A DNA stretch of 7,195 nucleotides. Origin: Moraxella lacunata (GTDB lineage: Bacteria; Pseudomonadota; Gammaproteobacteria; Pseudomonadales; Moraxellaceae). The notes beneath the pieces were generated by a model. It was not told where the DNA came from, ran no database searches, and saw only the letters and a program-made list of their open reading frames with translations. A program made the position numbers and the translations under genes. Shown here piece after piece: positions 1 through 4,859 of this stretch. Numbering within the stretch: position 1 is the first letter of the stretch; the number at the start of each line of letters is the position of its first letter. The stretch lies in contig NZ_MXAN01000071.1 of assembly GCF_002027545.1 (NCBI RefSeq), positions 1 to 7,195 on the forward strand, read 5' to 3'.

Positions 1-63
1 TTTTGGGGTGCGGTTCAATTTTCGCCCTTTTTTATCAATTTTTAAAAACATACAAATGTAAAC

Positions 64-91
64 TTTAAATTTTGTAAAAACGTGTTAGAAT
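64..91 (+). promoter_or_regulatory. candidate distal promoter of fabF
   Basis: An extended -10 element, TGT followed by TAGAAT, lies at 83-91. A poor -35 candidate (TTTAAA, 64-69) is 16 bases upstream. It would give a leader of about 235 bases before fabF. The whole 1-332 stretch is very AT-rich and contains no credible gene, and a 14-bp direct repeat (TTTTATCAATTTTT) occurs at 30-43 and 147-160. The call rests on pattern matching only. Confidence 0.3.
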
Positions 92-205
92 AGGGCGTGC
101 TGAACATTGATAACATTCTTATAAAAATAAGATGAAAATTTAACGCTTTTATCAATTTTTGCATGAAAAATGGCTAAATCTTGTTTTTCATCGTCAAAAA
201 CTTGT

Positions 206-224
206 CTGATAGAATGACTATCAG
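206..224 (+). promoter_or_regulatory. perfect inverted repeat over an extended -10 upstream of fabF
   Basis: CTGATAG (206-212) and CTATCAG (218-224) are perfect inverted arms around a 5-base centre. The left arm and centre include TGATAGAAT (207-215), which reads as an extended -10 promoter element (TGN plus TAGAAT). The predicted transcription start would fall near 222, about 110 bases before fabF. A dyad on top of a -10 is the usual geometry of a repressor operator, so this is a candidate control site for fatty-acid synthesis. I do not recognise the binding protein. No good -35 is visible, which fits an extended -10 promoter. Confidence 0.4.
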
Positions 225-332
225 CCTACGTTTTTTCCTTGAAAAACGGGCGATTTTTCCTATTTTTCATTGCAAATACCAATATTCAACACGCCCTAAG
301 CCAATTTGTAACAAAATTTTTAGGAAAATGCC

Positions 333-1646
333 ATGACTTCATTTGCACGCCCTGCCAAAACCCCACACCACGCACGCCCCGACCACGAACGTGTCGTCAT
401 CACGGGCATGGGGGCGATTACCCCTGTGGGCAATGATTTGGACACCATTTGGGCAAACTTGACAAATGGCGTGAGCGGTATTCGTGCCATACCTGATTTT
501 GATGGCTGTGAGATGAGTGAATTTCGCTCTCGCATTGCAGGATTGGTTAAGGATTTTCATGCCAAAGAATTTTTGAACCCAAAAGAGATTCGCCGATTTG
601 ATGAATTTATGCACTACGCCCAAGTTGCGTCCGCCCAAGCCTTGTATCATGCTGGGCTGATTGATGATATCAAAGGCGACAGTCTGCCTATCAATGTGGA
701 CAGCGAGCGGTTTGGCGTGGTCATGGGGTCAGGGATTGGCGGTGTACAAACCATTGAGAACAGCCGTGATACCTTGCGTGAACATGGAGCAAAAAAAGTC
801 TCGCCCTTTATTATCCCAGGTTCCATCGTCAATATGCCTGCAGGACTCATCGCCATTCGCCATAACCTAAAAGGGGCGAACCTTGCCACATCGACCGCTT
901 GCACCACGTCCACGCACGCCATCGGGCTTGGGGCAAGGCTCATCGCCTATGGCGACTTGGACGCGGTGTTGGTGGGCGGTAGCGAGAAGGCAAGCACACC
1001 GCTTGGACTGTCGGGCTTTGGGGCGATGCACGCCCTATCCACTCGCAACGATGAACCCATCCGAGCCTCTCGCCCCTTTGATAAGGACAGAGACGGCTTT
1101 GTGCTTGGGGACGGTGCAGGGGCACTGGTACTAGAAAGCCTCGCTCATGCCAAGGCTCGTGGGGCAACGATTTTGGCAGAAGTGGTCGGCTTTGGCATGA
1201 GTGATGACGCAAGCCACATTACCGCCCCACCAACAGACGGCAACGGGGCAAAACGTGCAATGATAAACGCCCTAGCAGACGGCGGTATCAATGCGGATAA
1301 GGTCGGCTATATCAACGCCCACGGCACAAGCACGCCCGCAGGGGACGTGGCGGAGAGCAGTGCCATCGAGAGCCTGTTTGGCAAGGATATTCTAGTCAGC
1401 TCCACCAAGTCCATGACAGGGCATTTGCTTGGGGCAGCAGGGGCGGTAGAAGCCATCTTTACCGTGCTTGCCTTACAGCACCAAACTCTACCTCCCACCA
1501 TCAACCTAGACAACCCAGACCCTGCTTGTACGCTAGACTACATTCCCCACACGGCAAGAGAGGTCAGTGGCGTGGATTATGCCATCTCTAACAGCTTTGG
1601 CTTTGGTGGGACAAATGGCAGTTTGGTATTTAGGCGTTGGGTTTAA
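333..1646 (+). CDS. fabF: beta-ketoacyl-[acyl-carrier-protein] synthase II (FabF)
   Basis: This cytoplasmic thiolase-fold enzyme condenses malonyl-ACP with acyl-ACP to extend fatty acids, and in the FabF family elongates C16:1 to C18:1. The protein has 437 residues. The Cys-His-His catalytic triad is visible: C190 in TACTTSTHA, H330 in NAHGTSTPAGD and H364 in KSMTGHLLGAAG, with the glycine-rich end SFGFGGTNGS at 421-430. The core begins at RVVITGMGAITPVG (residue 20), so there is an N-terminal extension of about 18 residues relative to E. coli FabF. The start is supported by AGGAA at 322-326, six bases before the ATG, and no other in-frame start precedes the core. It stands alone here: no fabD, fabG or acpP lies in the window, so it is probably a separate unit rather than part of a fab cluster. 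It is intact. FabB is the main alternative, but the length and overall sequence favour FabF. Confidence 0.96.
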   Translation: MTSFARPAKTPHHARPDHERVVITGMGAITPVGNDLDTIWANLTNGVSGIRAIPDFDGCEMSEFRSRIAGLVKDFHAKEFLNPKEIRRFDEFMHYAQVASAQALYHAGLIDDIKGDSLPINVDSERFGVVMGSGIGGVQTIENSRDTLREHGAKKVSPFIIPGSIVNMPAGLIAIRHNLKGANLATSTACTTSTHAIGLGARLIAYGDLDAVLVGGSEKASTPLGLSGFGAMHALSTRNDEPIRASRPFDKDRDGFVLGDGAGALVLESLAHAKARGATILAEVVGFGMSDDASHITAPPTDGNGAKRAMINALADGGINADKVGYINAHGTSTPAGDVAESSAIESLFGKDILVSSTKSMTGHLLGAAGAVEAIFTVLALQHQTLPPTINLDNPDPACTLDYIPHTAREVSGVDYAISNSFGFGGTNGSLVFRRWV

Positions 1647-1652
1647 AAATCC

Positions 1653-1681
1653 AAAAGCCCTGTCTTAGAACAGGGCTTTTT
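1653..1681 (+). terminator. intrinsic terminator after fabF, probably bidirectional
   Basis: An 11-bp perfect stem is formed by 1653-1663 (AAAAGCCCTGT) and 1670-1680, with a 6-base loop and a run of T at 1677-1681. On the minus strand the stem is also followed by T-rich sequence (TTTTGGATTTTT), so it can serve the convergent gene ending at 1701 as well. Confidence 0.92.
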
Positions 1682-1700
1682 ATAGATAGACCTGGCAGAA

Positions 1701-2189
1701 TTATTTCACTTTAACCAATTTGCCTTGGTTGTTTGATTTTAGTTTAACTGTTCTCTTTTTTGACGGGCAACAGCTCGGGTCGCTATCGGCATAAGATACT
1801 TCTGTAACATGGATAATGCCATTGACCACTTTAACATTGCCTGATAATCCTACCAAATACACATCGCCTTTTTTATACTGGTTTTTGCCCGTTGCCAAAA
1901 ATGTCGCCACTTCAAAACTGCCCGTGGTATTATGACAGTTTAGCTCTTCACAATAATACAGCGAGACTATCGCATCTTTTTTGCCATCTTTATTGATGTC
2001 AGCATAAATAATGTCTTTTTGCGACAATGCGTACGTATAGGCATCTTCACCATTATACTCTATCTCTTCTTGATTTATGGCGTGTACTGTTTTATTGGCT
2101 TGTTTATTTACTAGGCTGTTTAGGCTCTCTGCATGGGCGGTACTGGCTAACAACAAGATAGCAGGCAGTAGATAGGCTAATTTCATCAT
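1701..2189 (-). CDS. secreted periplasmic protein with EF-hand-like loop, function unknown
   Basis: The 162-residue product begins with a Sec signal peptide: a short basic start, the hydrophobic core LAYLLPAILLLA and a likely cleavage after AHA (residues 18-20). The mature part contains DINKDGKKD (64-72), a DxNxDGxxD calcium-binding-type loop of the kind seen in EF-hand and dockerin-like proteins. It also has four cysteines: C80 and C85 in YYCEELNC, and the adjacent pair C140-C141 in DPSCCPSK. These could form disulfides in the periplasm. There are two consecutive ATG codons. GGAG (2193-2196) is 3 bases from the first and 6 from the second (start 2186), so the second may be the true start and the protein 161 residues. 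There is no lipobox and no membrane anchor beyond the signal. I do not recognise the family. Calcium binding and a surface or periplasmic role are inference from the loop and signal alone. Confidence 0.8.
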   Translation of the reverse strand: MMKLAYLLPAILLLASTAHAESLNSLVNKQANKTVHAINQEEIEYNGEDAYTYALSQKDIIYADINKDGKKDAIVSLYYCEELNCHNTTGSFEVATFLATGKNQYKKGDVYLVGLSGNVKVVNGIIHVTEVSYADSDPSCCPSKKRTVKLKSNNQGKLVKVK

Positions 2190-2216
2190 TTTCTCCGTGG
2201 TATGGCTAAGTTGGGT

Positions 2217-2248
2217 TTAAATCATCAAGTTAGAGCAAGATGATTTAA
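2217..2248. repeat. 10-bp perfect inverted repeat in the leader of the secreted-protein gene
   Basis: TTAAATCATC (2217-2226) and GATGATTTAA (2239-2248) are perfect inverted arms around 12 bases. The element lies between the predicted -10 (2258-2263) and the ribosome-binding site (2193-2196) of the minus-strand gene. It could therefore be a downstream operator or an mRNA leader hairpin. No T-run follows on the minus strand, so it is not an intrinsic terminator for that direction. Confidence 0.45.
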
Positions 2249-2257
2249 TTATCTATC

Positions 2258-2286
2258 ATTATAGTCAAAAAAGCACTAAGATAAAA
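2258..2286 (-). promoter_or_regulatory. candidate promoter of the secreted-protein gene
   Basis: On the minus strand a perfect TATAAT lies at 2263-2258. Seventeen bases upstream is a weak -35 (TTTTAT, 2286-2281). The leader would be about 65 bases. A perfect -10 in AT-rich DNA is only moderate evidence. Confidence 0.4.
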
Positions 2287-2303
2287 CACTTGTTATCAAG
2301 ATT

Positions 2304-2786
2304 TTATTTATCATCGCCCCATAGCTTTTCTTTGTAACTTCTGGGGCGTTTAAGATTATAATTGTGTTTTTGCTGACTTTGGACAGCATCAACCACCGCA
2401 AATATCCCCACTATTGCCACCAATCCTTTCGTTAGCAAGGCAAATATAGATGTTTTGCCTTCTGTGGTAATTTTAGTCTCAATCACCTTACCTATGTCGG
2501 CAGATTCTAATTTATTCAAATCAAATTGAGCGATAAACTCCATTTGATGTTGATGAGATAATTTTGAAAATTCAATGGCTTCTTTATGAAACTTATCACC
2601 CACACCCAAGATGAGTTTTTGAAAATTAGCCGAAACCGCCGTTAGCAACTCTTTGTCAGATTCGCTCCATTCGACAGGGGGTTGTGATAAATATTCTTGG
2701 ACAATCGGCAAATGTTTGATGATTTGTTCGGCAGTGGTGGCGGTAGCAACGGTTTGTAAAACTGGCAAAGCGGTAACAGGTATCAT
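2304..2786 (-). CDS. unrecognised protein with one predicted transmembrane segment
   Basis: I do not recognise this 160-residue protein. The first roughly 110 residues look mostly helical and polar, with no clear signal peptide. A hydrophobic stretch at 113-135 (IFALLTKGLVAIVGIFAVVDAV) is a likely membrane segment. The tail after it is strongly basic (KHNYNLKRPRSYKEK), which by the positive-inside rule would place it in the cytoplasm. A TTG at 2843 would add 19 residues, but it has no ribosome-binding site and falls inside a palindrome. The ATG at 2786 has AAGGA (2793-2797) six bases upstream and is preferred. The gene is divergent from the broken helix-turn-helix regulator at 2950, with 163 bases between the starts, so that regulator may originally have controlled it. 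No catalytic motif is visible, and there is no basis for naming a function. Confidence 0.7.
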   Translation of the reverse strand: MIPVTALPVLQTVATATTAEQIIKHLPIVQEYLSQPPVEWSESDKELLTAVSANFQKLILGVGDKFHKEAIEFSKLSHQHQMEFIAQFDLNKLESADIGKVIETKITTEGKTSIFALLTKGLVAIVGIFAVVDAVQSQQKHNYNLKRPRSYKEKLWGDDK

Positions 2787-2829
2787 GACATATCCTTGGC
2801 TAAGTAGACGATTTATGCACTTTAACCAC

Positions 2830-2845
2830 TTTTGACTTGTCAAAA
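2830..2845. promoter_or_regulatory. 16-bp palindrome, candidate operator of the adjacent regulator
   Basis: TTTTGACTTGTCAAAA has perfect 7-bp arms (2830-2836 and 2839-2845) around TT. It lies in the divergent control region between the membrane-protein gene (start 2786) and the helix-turn-helix gene (start 2950), just downstream of the predicted minus-strand promoter. Cro/CI-type regulators bind as dimers to dyads of about this size. Assigning it to the neighbouring regulator is inference. Confidence 0.5.
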
Positions 2846-2863
2846 CAGAAAAAATGCCTTAGT

Positions 2864-2891
2864 ATTATAATCTATCCCTAATATTACACAA
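2864..2891 (-). promoter_or_regulatory. candidate divergent promoter region
   Basis: ATTATAAT at 2864-2871 gives a perfect TATAAT on both strands. On the minus strand it pairs with TTGTGT (2891-2886) at 16-base spacing, which places the start near 2857 and the palindrome at 2830-2845 just inside the transcript. On the plus strand TATAAT (2866-2871) has no good -35. Overlapping divergent promoters would let one bound regulator affect both genes. Confidence 0.4.
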
Positions 2892-2949
2892 CCAACCCTA
2901 AGTAACACCAAAAACCCACTTTTAGGGATACACACAGGACAAGTAAGCC

Positions 2950-3332
2950 ATGCCATTACATGACAACATTCGTAAATTTAGAGAGCAAAAACAGTGGTCG
3001 CAAGAATACATGGCAGAACAGCTTGGACTGTCCAAAAACGGCTATGCCAAGATAGAGCGTGGCGAGAGTCGCCCAAGCCTTGATAGATTGAACAGATTAC
3101 GGCGGTGTTTGGGATTGGTATGATTGATTTGTTTAGTGATGAACGCCAAAGCATTTGCTTAATTAGTGAAAACAGCCAGCACAGCTCCAACTATTATCAT
3201 AGCGACAACGCCCTGATTTTGGAAAATGAGAAATTAAAATTAGCCCTTACCCACAAAGATGAACTACTCGCCCAAAAGGACGAACAAATTACCCTATTAA
3301 AAAATATGGTTGCGGTGTTACAGTCATCTTAA
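2950..3332 (+). pseudogene. XRE (Cro/CI-type) helix-turn-helix regulator, frameshifted
   Basis: The ATG at 2950 opens a 57-residue frame that stops at 3121-3123. It encodes a clear helix-turn-helix domain: FREQKQWSQEYMAEQLGLS, then NGYAKIERGESRPSLDRLNR. The natural continuation, ITAVFGIGMIDLFS, lies in another frame from about 3096. It runs on to a charged, coiled-coil-like tail (ENEKLKLALTHKDELLAQKDEQITLLK) and stops at 3330-3332. Joining AAC (3091-3093) to ATT (3096-3098) leaves two bases where a codon is expected, so one base appears to be missing at about 3093-3096. Repaired, the product would be about 127 residues, the usual layout of short XRE regulators with a C-terminal coiled coil. 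As read, only the truncated DNA-binding domain would be made. An ATG at 3120-3122 overlaps the stop as ATGA and could restart translation of the tail, but no separate domain begins there. The alternatives are a sequencing error or a recoding event. Confidence 0.8.
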
Positions 3333-3344
3333 TTTACCATTTAA

Positions 3345-3353
3345 CCCCCCCCC
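3345..3353. repeat. homopolymeric tract of nine C
   Basis: Nine consecutive C bases lie 13 bases after the regulator frame's stop and about 40 bases upstream of the ykgO -35. Tracts of this length slip during replication and underlie phase variation of some Moraxella and Neisseria genes. Here the tract is intergenic, so any effect would be on transcription. It is also prone to sequencing error. Confidence 0.9.
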
Positions 3354-3361
3354 TTTTACAC

Positions 3362-3383
3362 GAATAATTTACAAAAATTATTC
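3362..3383. repeat. 22-bp palindrome upstream of the ykgO promoter
   Basis: GAATAATTT (3362-3370) and AAATTATTC (3375-3383) are perfect 9-bp arms around ACAA. The element ends 9 bases before the candidate -35 of ykgO. It lacks a following T-run on the plus strand. On the minus strand the sequence after it does not form a clear terminator either. It may be an AT-rich upstream activating element, a second metalloregulator site, or a weak transcript hairpin. Confidence 0.55.
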
Positions 3384-3392
3384 TCAATACTC

Positions 3393-3421
3393 TTGTTTTT
3401 TGCTTATTTTTGATATATTAT
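3393..3421 (+). promoter_or_regulatory. ykgO promoter
   Basis: TTGTTT (3393-3398) and TATTAT (3416-3421) are separated by 17 bases. The predicted start is near 3428, giving a leader of about 44 bases ahead of the ribosomal-protein gene. The -10 lies entirely within the candidate Zur operator. Confidence 0.6.
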
Positions 3422-3427
3422 AACATT
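3409..3427. promoter_or_regulatory. candidate Zur (zinc uptake regulator) operator
   Basis: The site is centred on 3418. Its right half, TATAACATT (3419-3427), is a perfect match to the half-site of the gammaproteobacterial Zur consensus (AATGTTATA-N-TATAACATT, from memory). Its left half, TTTGATATA (3409-3417), matches at 6 of 9 positions. It covers the -10 of the promoter for a zinc-independent L36 paralogue, a known class of Zur target in other bacteria. The context makes this much stronger than sequence alone would. Confidence 0.65.
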
Positions 3428-3471
3428 TTATTTATCTTAGTTATTTATCCCAGCTCTGACAGGAGAGTGTC

Positions 3472-3612
3472 ATGCAAGTATTATCATCACTAAAATCCGC
3501 CAAAAACCGCCACGAAGATTGCCAAGTGGTTCGCCGTCGTGGTCGCACCTTTGTCATTTGCAAATCCAACCCCCGTTTTAAAGCCGTACAAGGTGGTAAA
3601 AAACGCAAATAA
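3472..3612 (+). CDS. ykgO: 50S ribosomal protein L36, type B (zinc-independent, YkgO-like)
   Basis: The 46-residue basic protein begins [18 protein letters not shown] and ends [16 protein letters not shown], closely matching E. coli YkgO. Canonical L36 holds zinc with three Cys and one His. Here only C17 and C30 remain: the first Cys is lost and the His position is replaced within NPRFKA, so this is the C-minus form that does not need zinc. AGGAG (3461-3465) is six bases before the ATG. The gene is alone, with its own promoter and terminator. No L31 paralogue sits beside it, unlike E. coli, where ykgM and ykgO are adjacent. The Zur-like site over its promoter implies expression under zinc starvation, when it would replace the zinc-binding L36 in the large subunit. 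Whether a second L36 gene exists in this genome cannot be seen here. Confidence 0.95.
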   Translation: MQVLSSLKSAKNRHEDCQVVRRRGRTFVICKSNPRFKAVQGGKKRK

Positions 3613-3631
3613 TTGGGCGTCATGCCATTCC

Positions 3632-3660
3632 AAACCGCTCTTTATGGGGCGGTTTTTTTT
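3632..3660 (+). terminator. intrinsic terminator after ykgO
   Basis: AAACCGC (3632-3638) pairs with GCGGTTT (3649-3655), extendable inward by T-G and C-G pairs. A run of eight T follows (3653-3660). It begins 20 bases after the ykgO stop. Confidence 0.92.
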
Positions 3661-3712
3661 GTAATTACTTATTTTAAAATGTCGCTGTTTTGTACAGATG
3701 GGCGGGCTTGCG

Positions 3713-3741
3713 TTGTCAAGGGCGGGTTATTTTGTTATGAT
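3713..3741 (+). promoter_or_regulatory. promoter of the lipoprotein gene
   Basis: TTGTCA (3713-3718) and TATGAT (3736-3741) are spaced by 17 bases, a near-consensus sigma-70 promoter. The start should be near 3748, about 34 bases before the ATG. Confidence 0.7.
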
Positions 3742-3781
3742 AATCGTGTTTATGCTACACGCCCTTTATTAGGAAAATACC

Positions 3782-4240
3782 ATGAAAATCAAAGCCTTAT
3801 CTTTGTTAGCTCTAACTACCTTTGCCCTAAGTGCTTGTGTGAGCACCACTGGCACCAACAACGCAACGCCCAACGTATATAGCACCACGCAAGGCGGACA
3901 AACGGTCAATATTGACGTCTCTGAGCTTGGCGGCTTGCAGGGGGCATTTAACAATGCCCTATCCCAAGCCGTTGGCGAACTCAAAAAGCCAACCATATTA
4001 ACCAACATCACCAATTTCACCACCGAGCGTAAGACAGTACAAGGCAAAGAATACGCCATGCTCTACTTTCACACCGCTGATGACAAGGTGTATATCGGGC
4101 GTGCCAATCCTGCCGACCTAACCCAAGAGAAAATTGACCGCTTTAAAAAGGTCAAAGGAGCAACGGTCATCGGGGCTATCCCCGCACAAGGTCAGCCGAA
4201 CCACTTTGTCATTCGTGATATTAAGGATTTTGTGTATTAA
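3782..4240 (+). CDS. outer-membrane-type lipoprotein, function unknown
   Basis: The 152-residue product starts with a type II signal peptide, MKIKALSLLALTTFALSAC. It has a basic start, a hydrophobic core and the lipobox LSAC, so C19 becomes the lipidated N-terminus. The next residue is V rather than D, which favours Lol transport to the outer membrane. A Ser/Thr/Asn-rich linker (20-37) leads to a small globular part with VNIDVSELGGLQGAFNNALSQAVGEL (42-67) and a probable beta-rich C-terminal half containing YAMLYFHTADDKVYIGRANPADL. I do not recognise the family. AGGAA (3771-3775) is six bases before the ATG. The sequence TTAGGAAAAT(A/G)CCATGA at this start also occurs at the fabF start. The gene has its own promoter and terminator and ends in tandem stops, TAA then TAG. 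Nothing in the sequence assigns a function. Confidence 0.88.
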   Translation: MKIKALSLLALTTFALSACVSTTGTNNATPNVYSTTQGGQTVNIDVSELGGLQGAFNNALSQAVGELKKPTILTNITNFTTERKTVQGKEYAMLYFHTADDKVYIGRANPADLTQEKIDRFKKVKGATVIGAIPAQGQPNHFVIRDIKDFVY

Positions 4241-4250
4241 TAGATGGATT

Positions 4251-4278
4251 AAAGGCATGGGGCAACTCATGCCTTTTT
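4251..4278 (+). terminator. intrinsic terminator after the lipoprotein gene
   Basis: AAAGGCATG (4251-4259) pairs with CATGCCTTT (4268-4276). Two further inner pairs (G-T and G-C) close a GCAA tetraloop, and five T follow (4274-4278). Confidence 0.9.
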
Positions 4279-4358
4279 GACATTAGCATTTAATTTTCAA
4301 ATTGGACTTTAAAACCAACTAAAACAACCAACACACCAACCACAAGGAGCGACAAGCC

Positions 4359-4823
4359 ATGAGCCAGTCAGACATTTTTAGCACACTCATTCATCATCAC
4401 GACATTCAGCGTAAACTGTGCCAAGATTTTCAACGTGCCATCAGCCAACAAGACCGCCCCAAAGCCGAAAGTGCCTTTATTCCCCTAAAAAACGAGCTAG
4501 AAGCCCACGCCGCCGCCGAAGAGCGTCATCTGTATGTGCCTGTGATGGCGTTTGATGATGGGTTAGAACTCTCTCGCCACGCCATTGCCGAGCATCATGA
4601 GATGGACGAGATGATGGCGGTGCTGTCCGATGGACGAACAGGGGACGAGCGGTTTTTTAAGGCGGCACAAGAGCTTATTGATGAAACCTTGCACCATTTA
4701 AAAGAAGAAGAAAATGAGTTTTTCAAAGAAGCCAGAAAACTGCTTGACAAACCCACCCAAGAGCGACTGGGCAAGTTATATCAAGCCGAACATCAGGCAT
4801 TTGAAGATAAGCATGGGGAGTGA
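4359..4823 (+). CDS. hemerythrin-like HHE domain protein
   Basis: The 154-residue cytoplasmic protein is a single four-helix HHE domain that should hold a non-heme di-iron centre. Candidate ligands are spaced as in the family: H14 in IHHHD, H50-x3-E54 in HAAAEERH, H79 or H80 in AEHHEMDE, and H113-x3-E117 in HHLKEEENEFF. Bacterial members have been linked to oxygen, nitric-oxide or iron handling and to oxidative-stress tolerance. Which applies here cannot be told. AAGGAG (4344-4349) is nine bases before the ATG, and the flanking hairpins make it a single-gene unit. It lacks the extra N-terminal domain of the RIC/YtfE iron-sulfur repair proteins, so it should not be called ytfE. The convergent neighbour is a nitroreductase-family gene; a shared redox-stress theme is possible but not shown. 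Confidence 0.9.
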   Translation: MSQSDIFSTLIHHHDIQRKLCQDFQRAISQQDRPKAESAFIPLKNELEAHAAAEERHLYVPVMAFDDGLELSRHAIAEHHEMDEMMAVLSDGRTGDERFFKAAQELIDETLHHLKEEENEFFKEARKLLDKPTQERLGKLYQAEHQAFEDKHGE

Positions 4824-4831
4824 TGAGATTT

Positions 4832-4855
4832 GGCGGATAACACTATCCGCCTTTT
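4832..4855 (+). terminator. intrinsic terminator between convergent hemerythrin and nitroreductase genes
   Basis: GGCGGATA (4832-4839) pairs perfectly with TATCCGCC (4844-4851) around ACAC, followed by TTTT. It starts 9 bases after the hemerythrin stop. On the minus strand the hairpin is followed only by a short AAATC, so termination in that direction is likely weaker. Confidence 0.85.
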
Positions 4856-4859
4856 ATGA

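Noticed and set aside
320..1513. Several antisense and out-of-frame reading frames within fabF
   Set aside because: They are shadows of a conserved enzyme frame, rich in Cys, Arg and Pro as expected from GC-rich antisense codons.
2284..2306. Terminator after the membrane-protein gene (CTTG-TTAT-CAAG)
   Set aside because: The stem is only four base pairs and mostly A/T around it, so it is too weak to call.
3105..3332. A separate 75-residue gene starting at GTG 3105
   Set aside because: Its first residues continue the HTH domain of the upstream frame and the rest is the coiled-coil tail. It has no ribosome-binding site of its own at 3105 and is best read as the second part of a frameshifted gene.
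2304..3332. A toxin-antitoxin pair
   Set aside because: The genes are divergent rather than in tandem, the 160-residue protein has no recognisable toxin motif, and an HTH gene next to an unknown gene is not enough evidence.
3613..3882. A plus-strand 89-residue frame between ykgO and the lipoprotein
   Set aside because: It runs through the ykgO terminator and the lipoprotein promoter, overlaps the lipoprotein start in another frame, and has no support.
4277..4300. Hemerythrin promoter with TTGACA at 4277-4282
   Set aside because: The -35 is perfect, but no acceptable -10 lies at 16-18 bases, and it overlaps the T-run of the preceding terminator.
4359..4823. Iron-sulfur repair protein YtfE/RIC
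   Set aside because: The protein is a single HHE domain of 154 residues and lacks the N-terminal region and length (about 220 residues) of that family.
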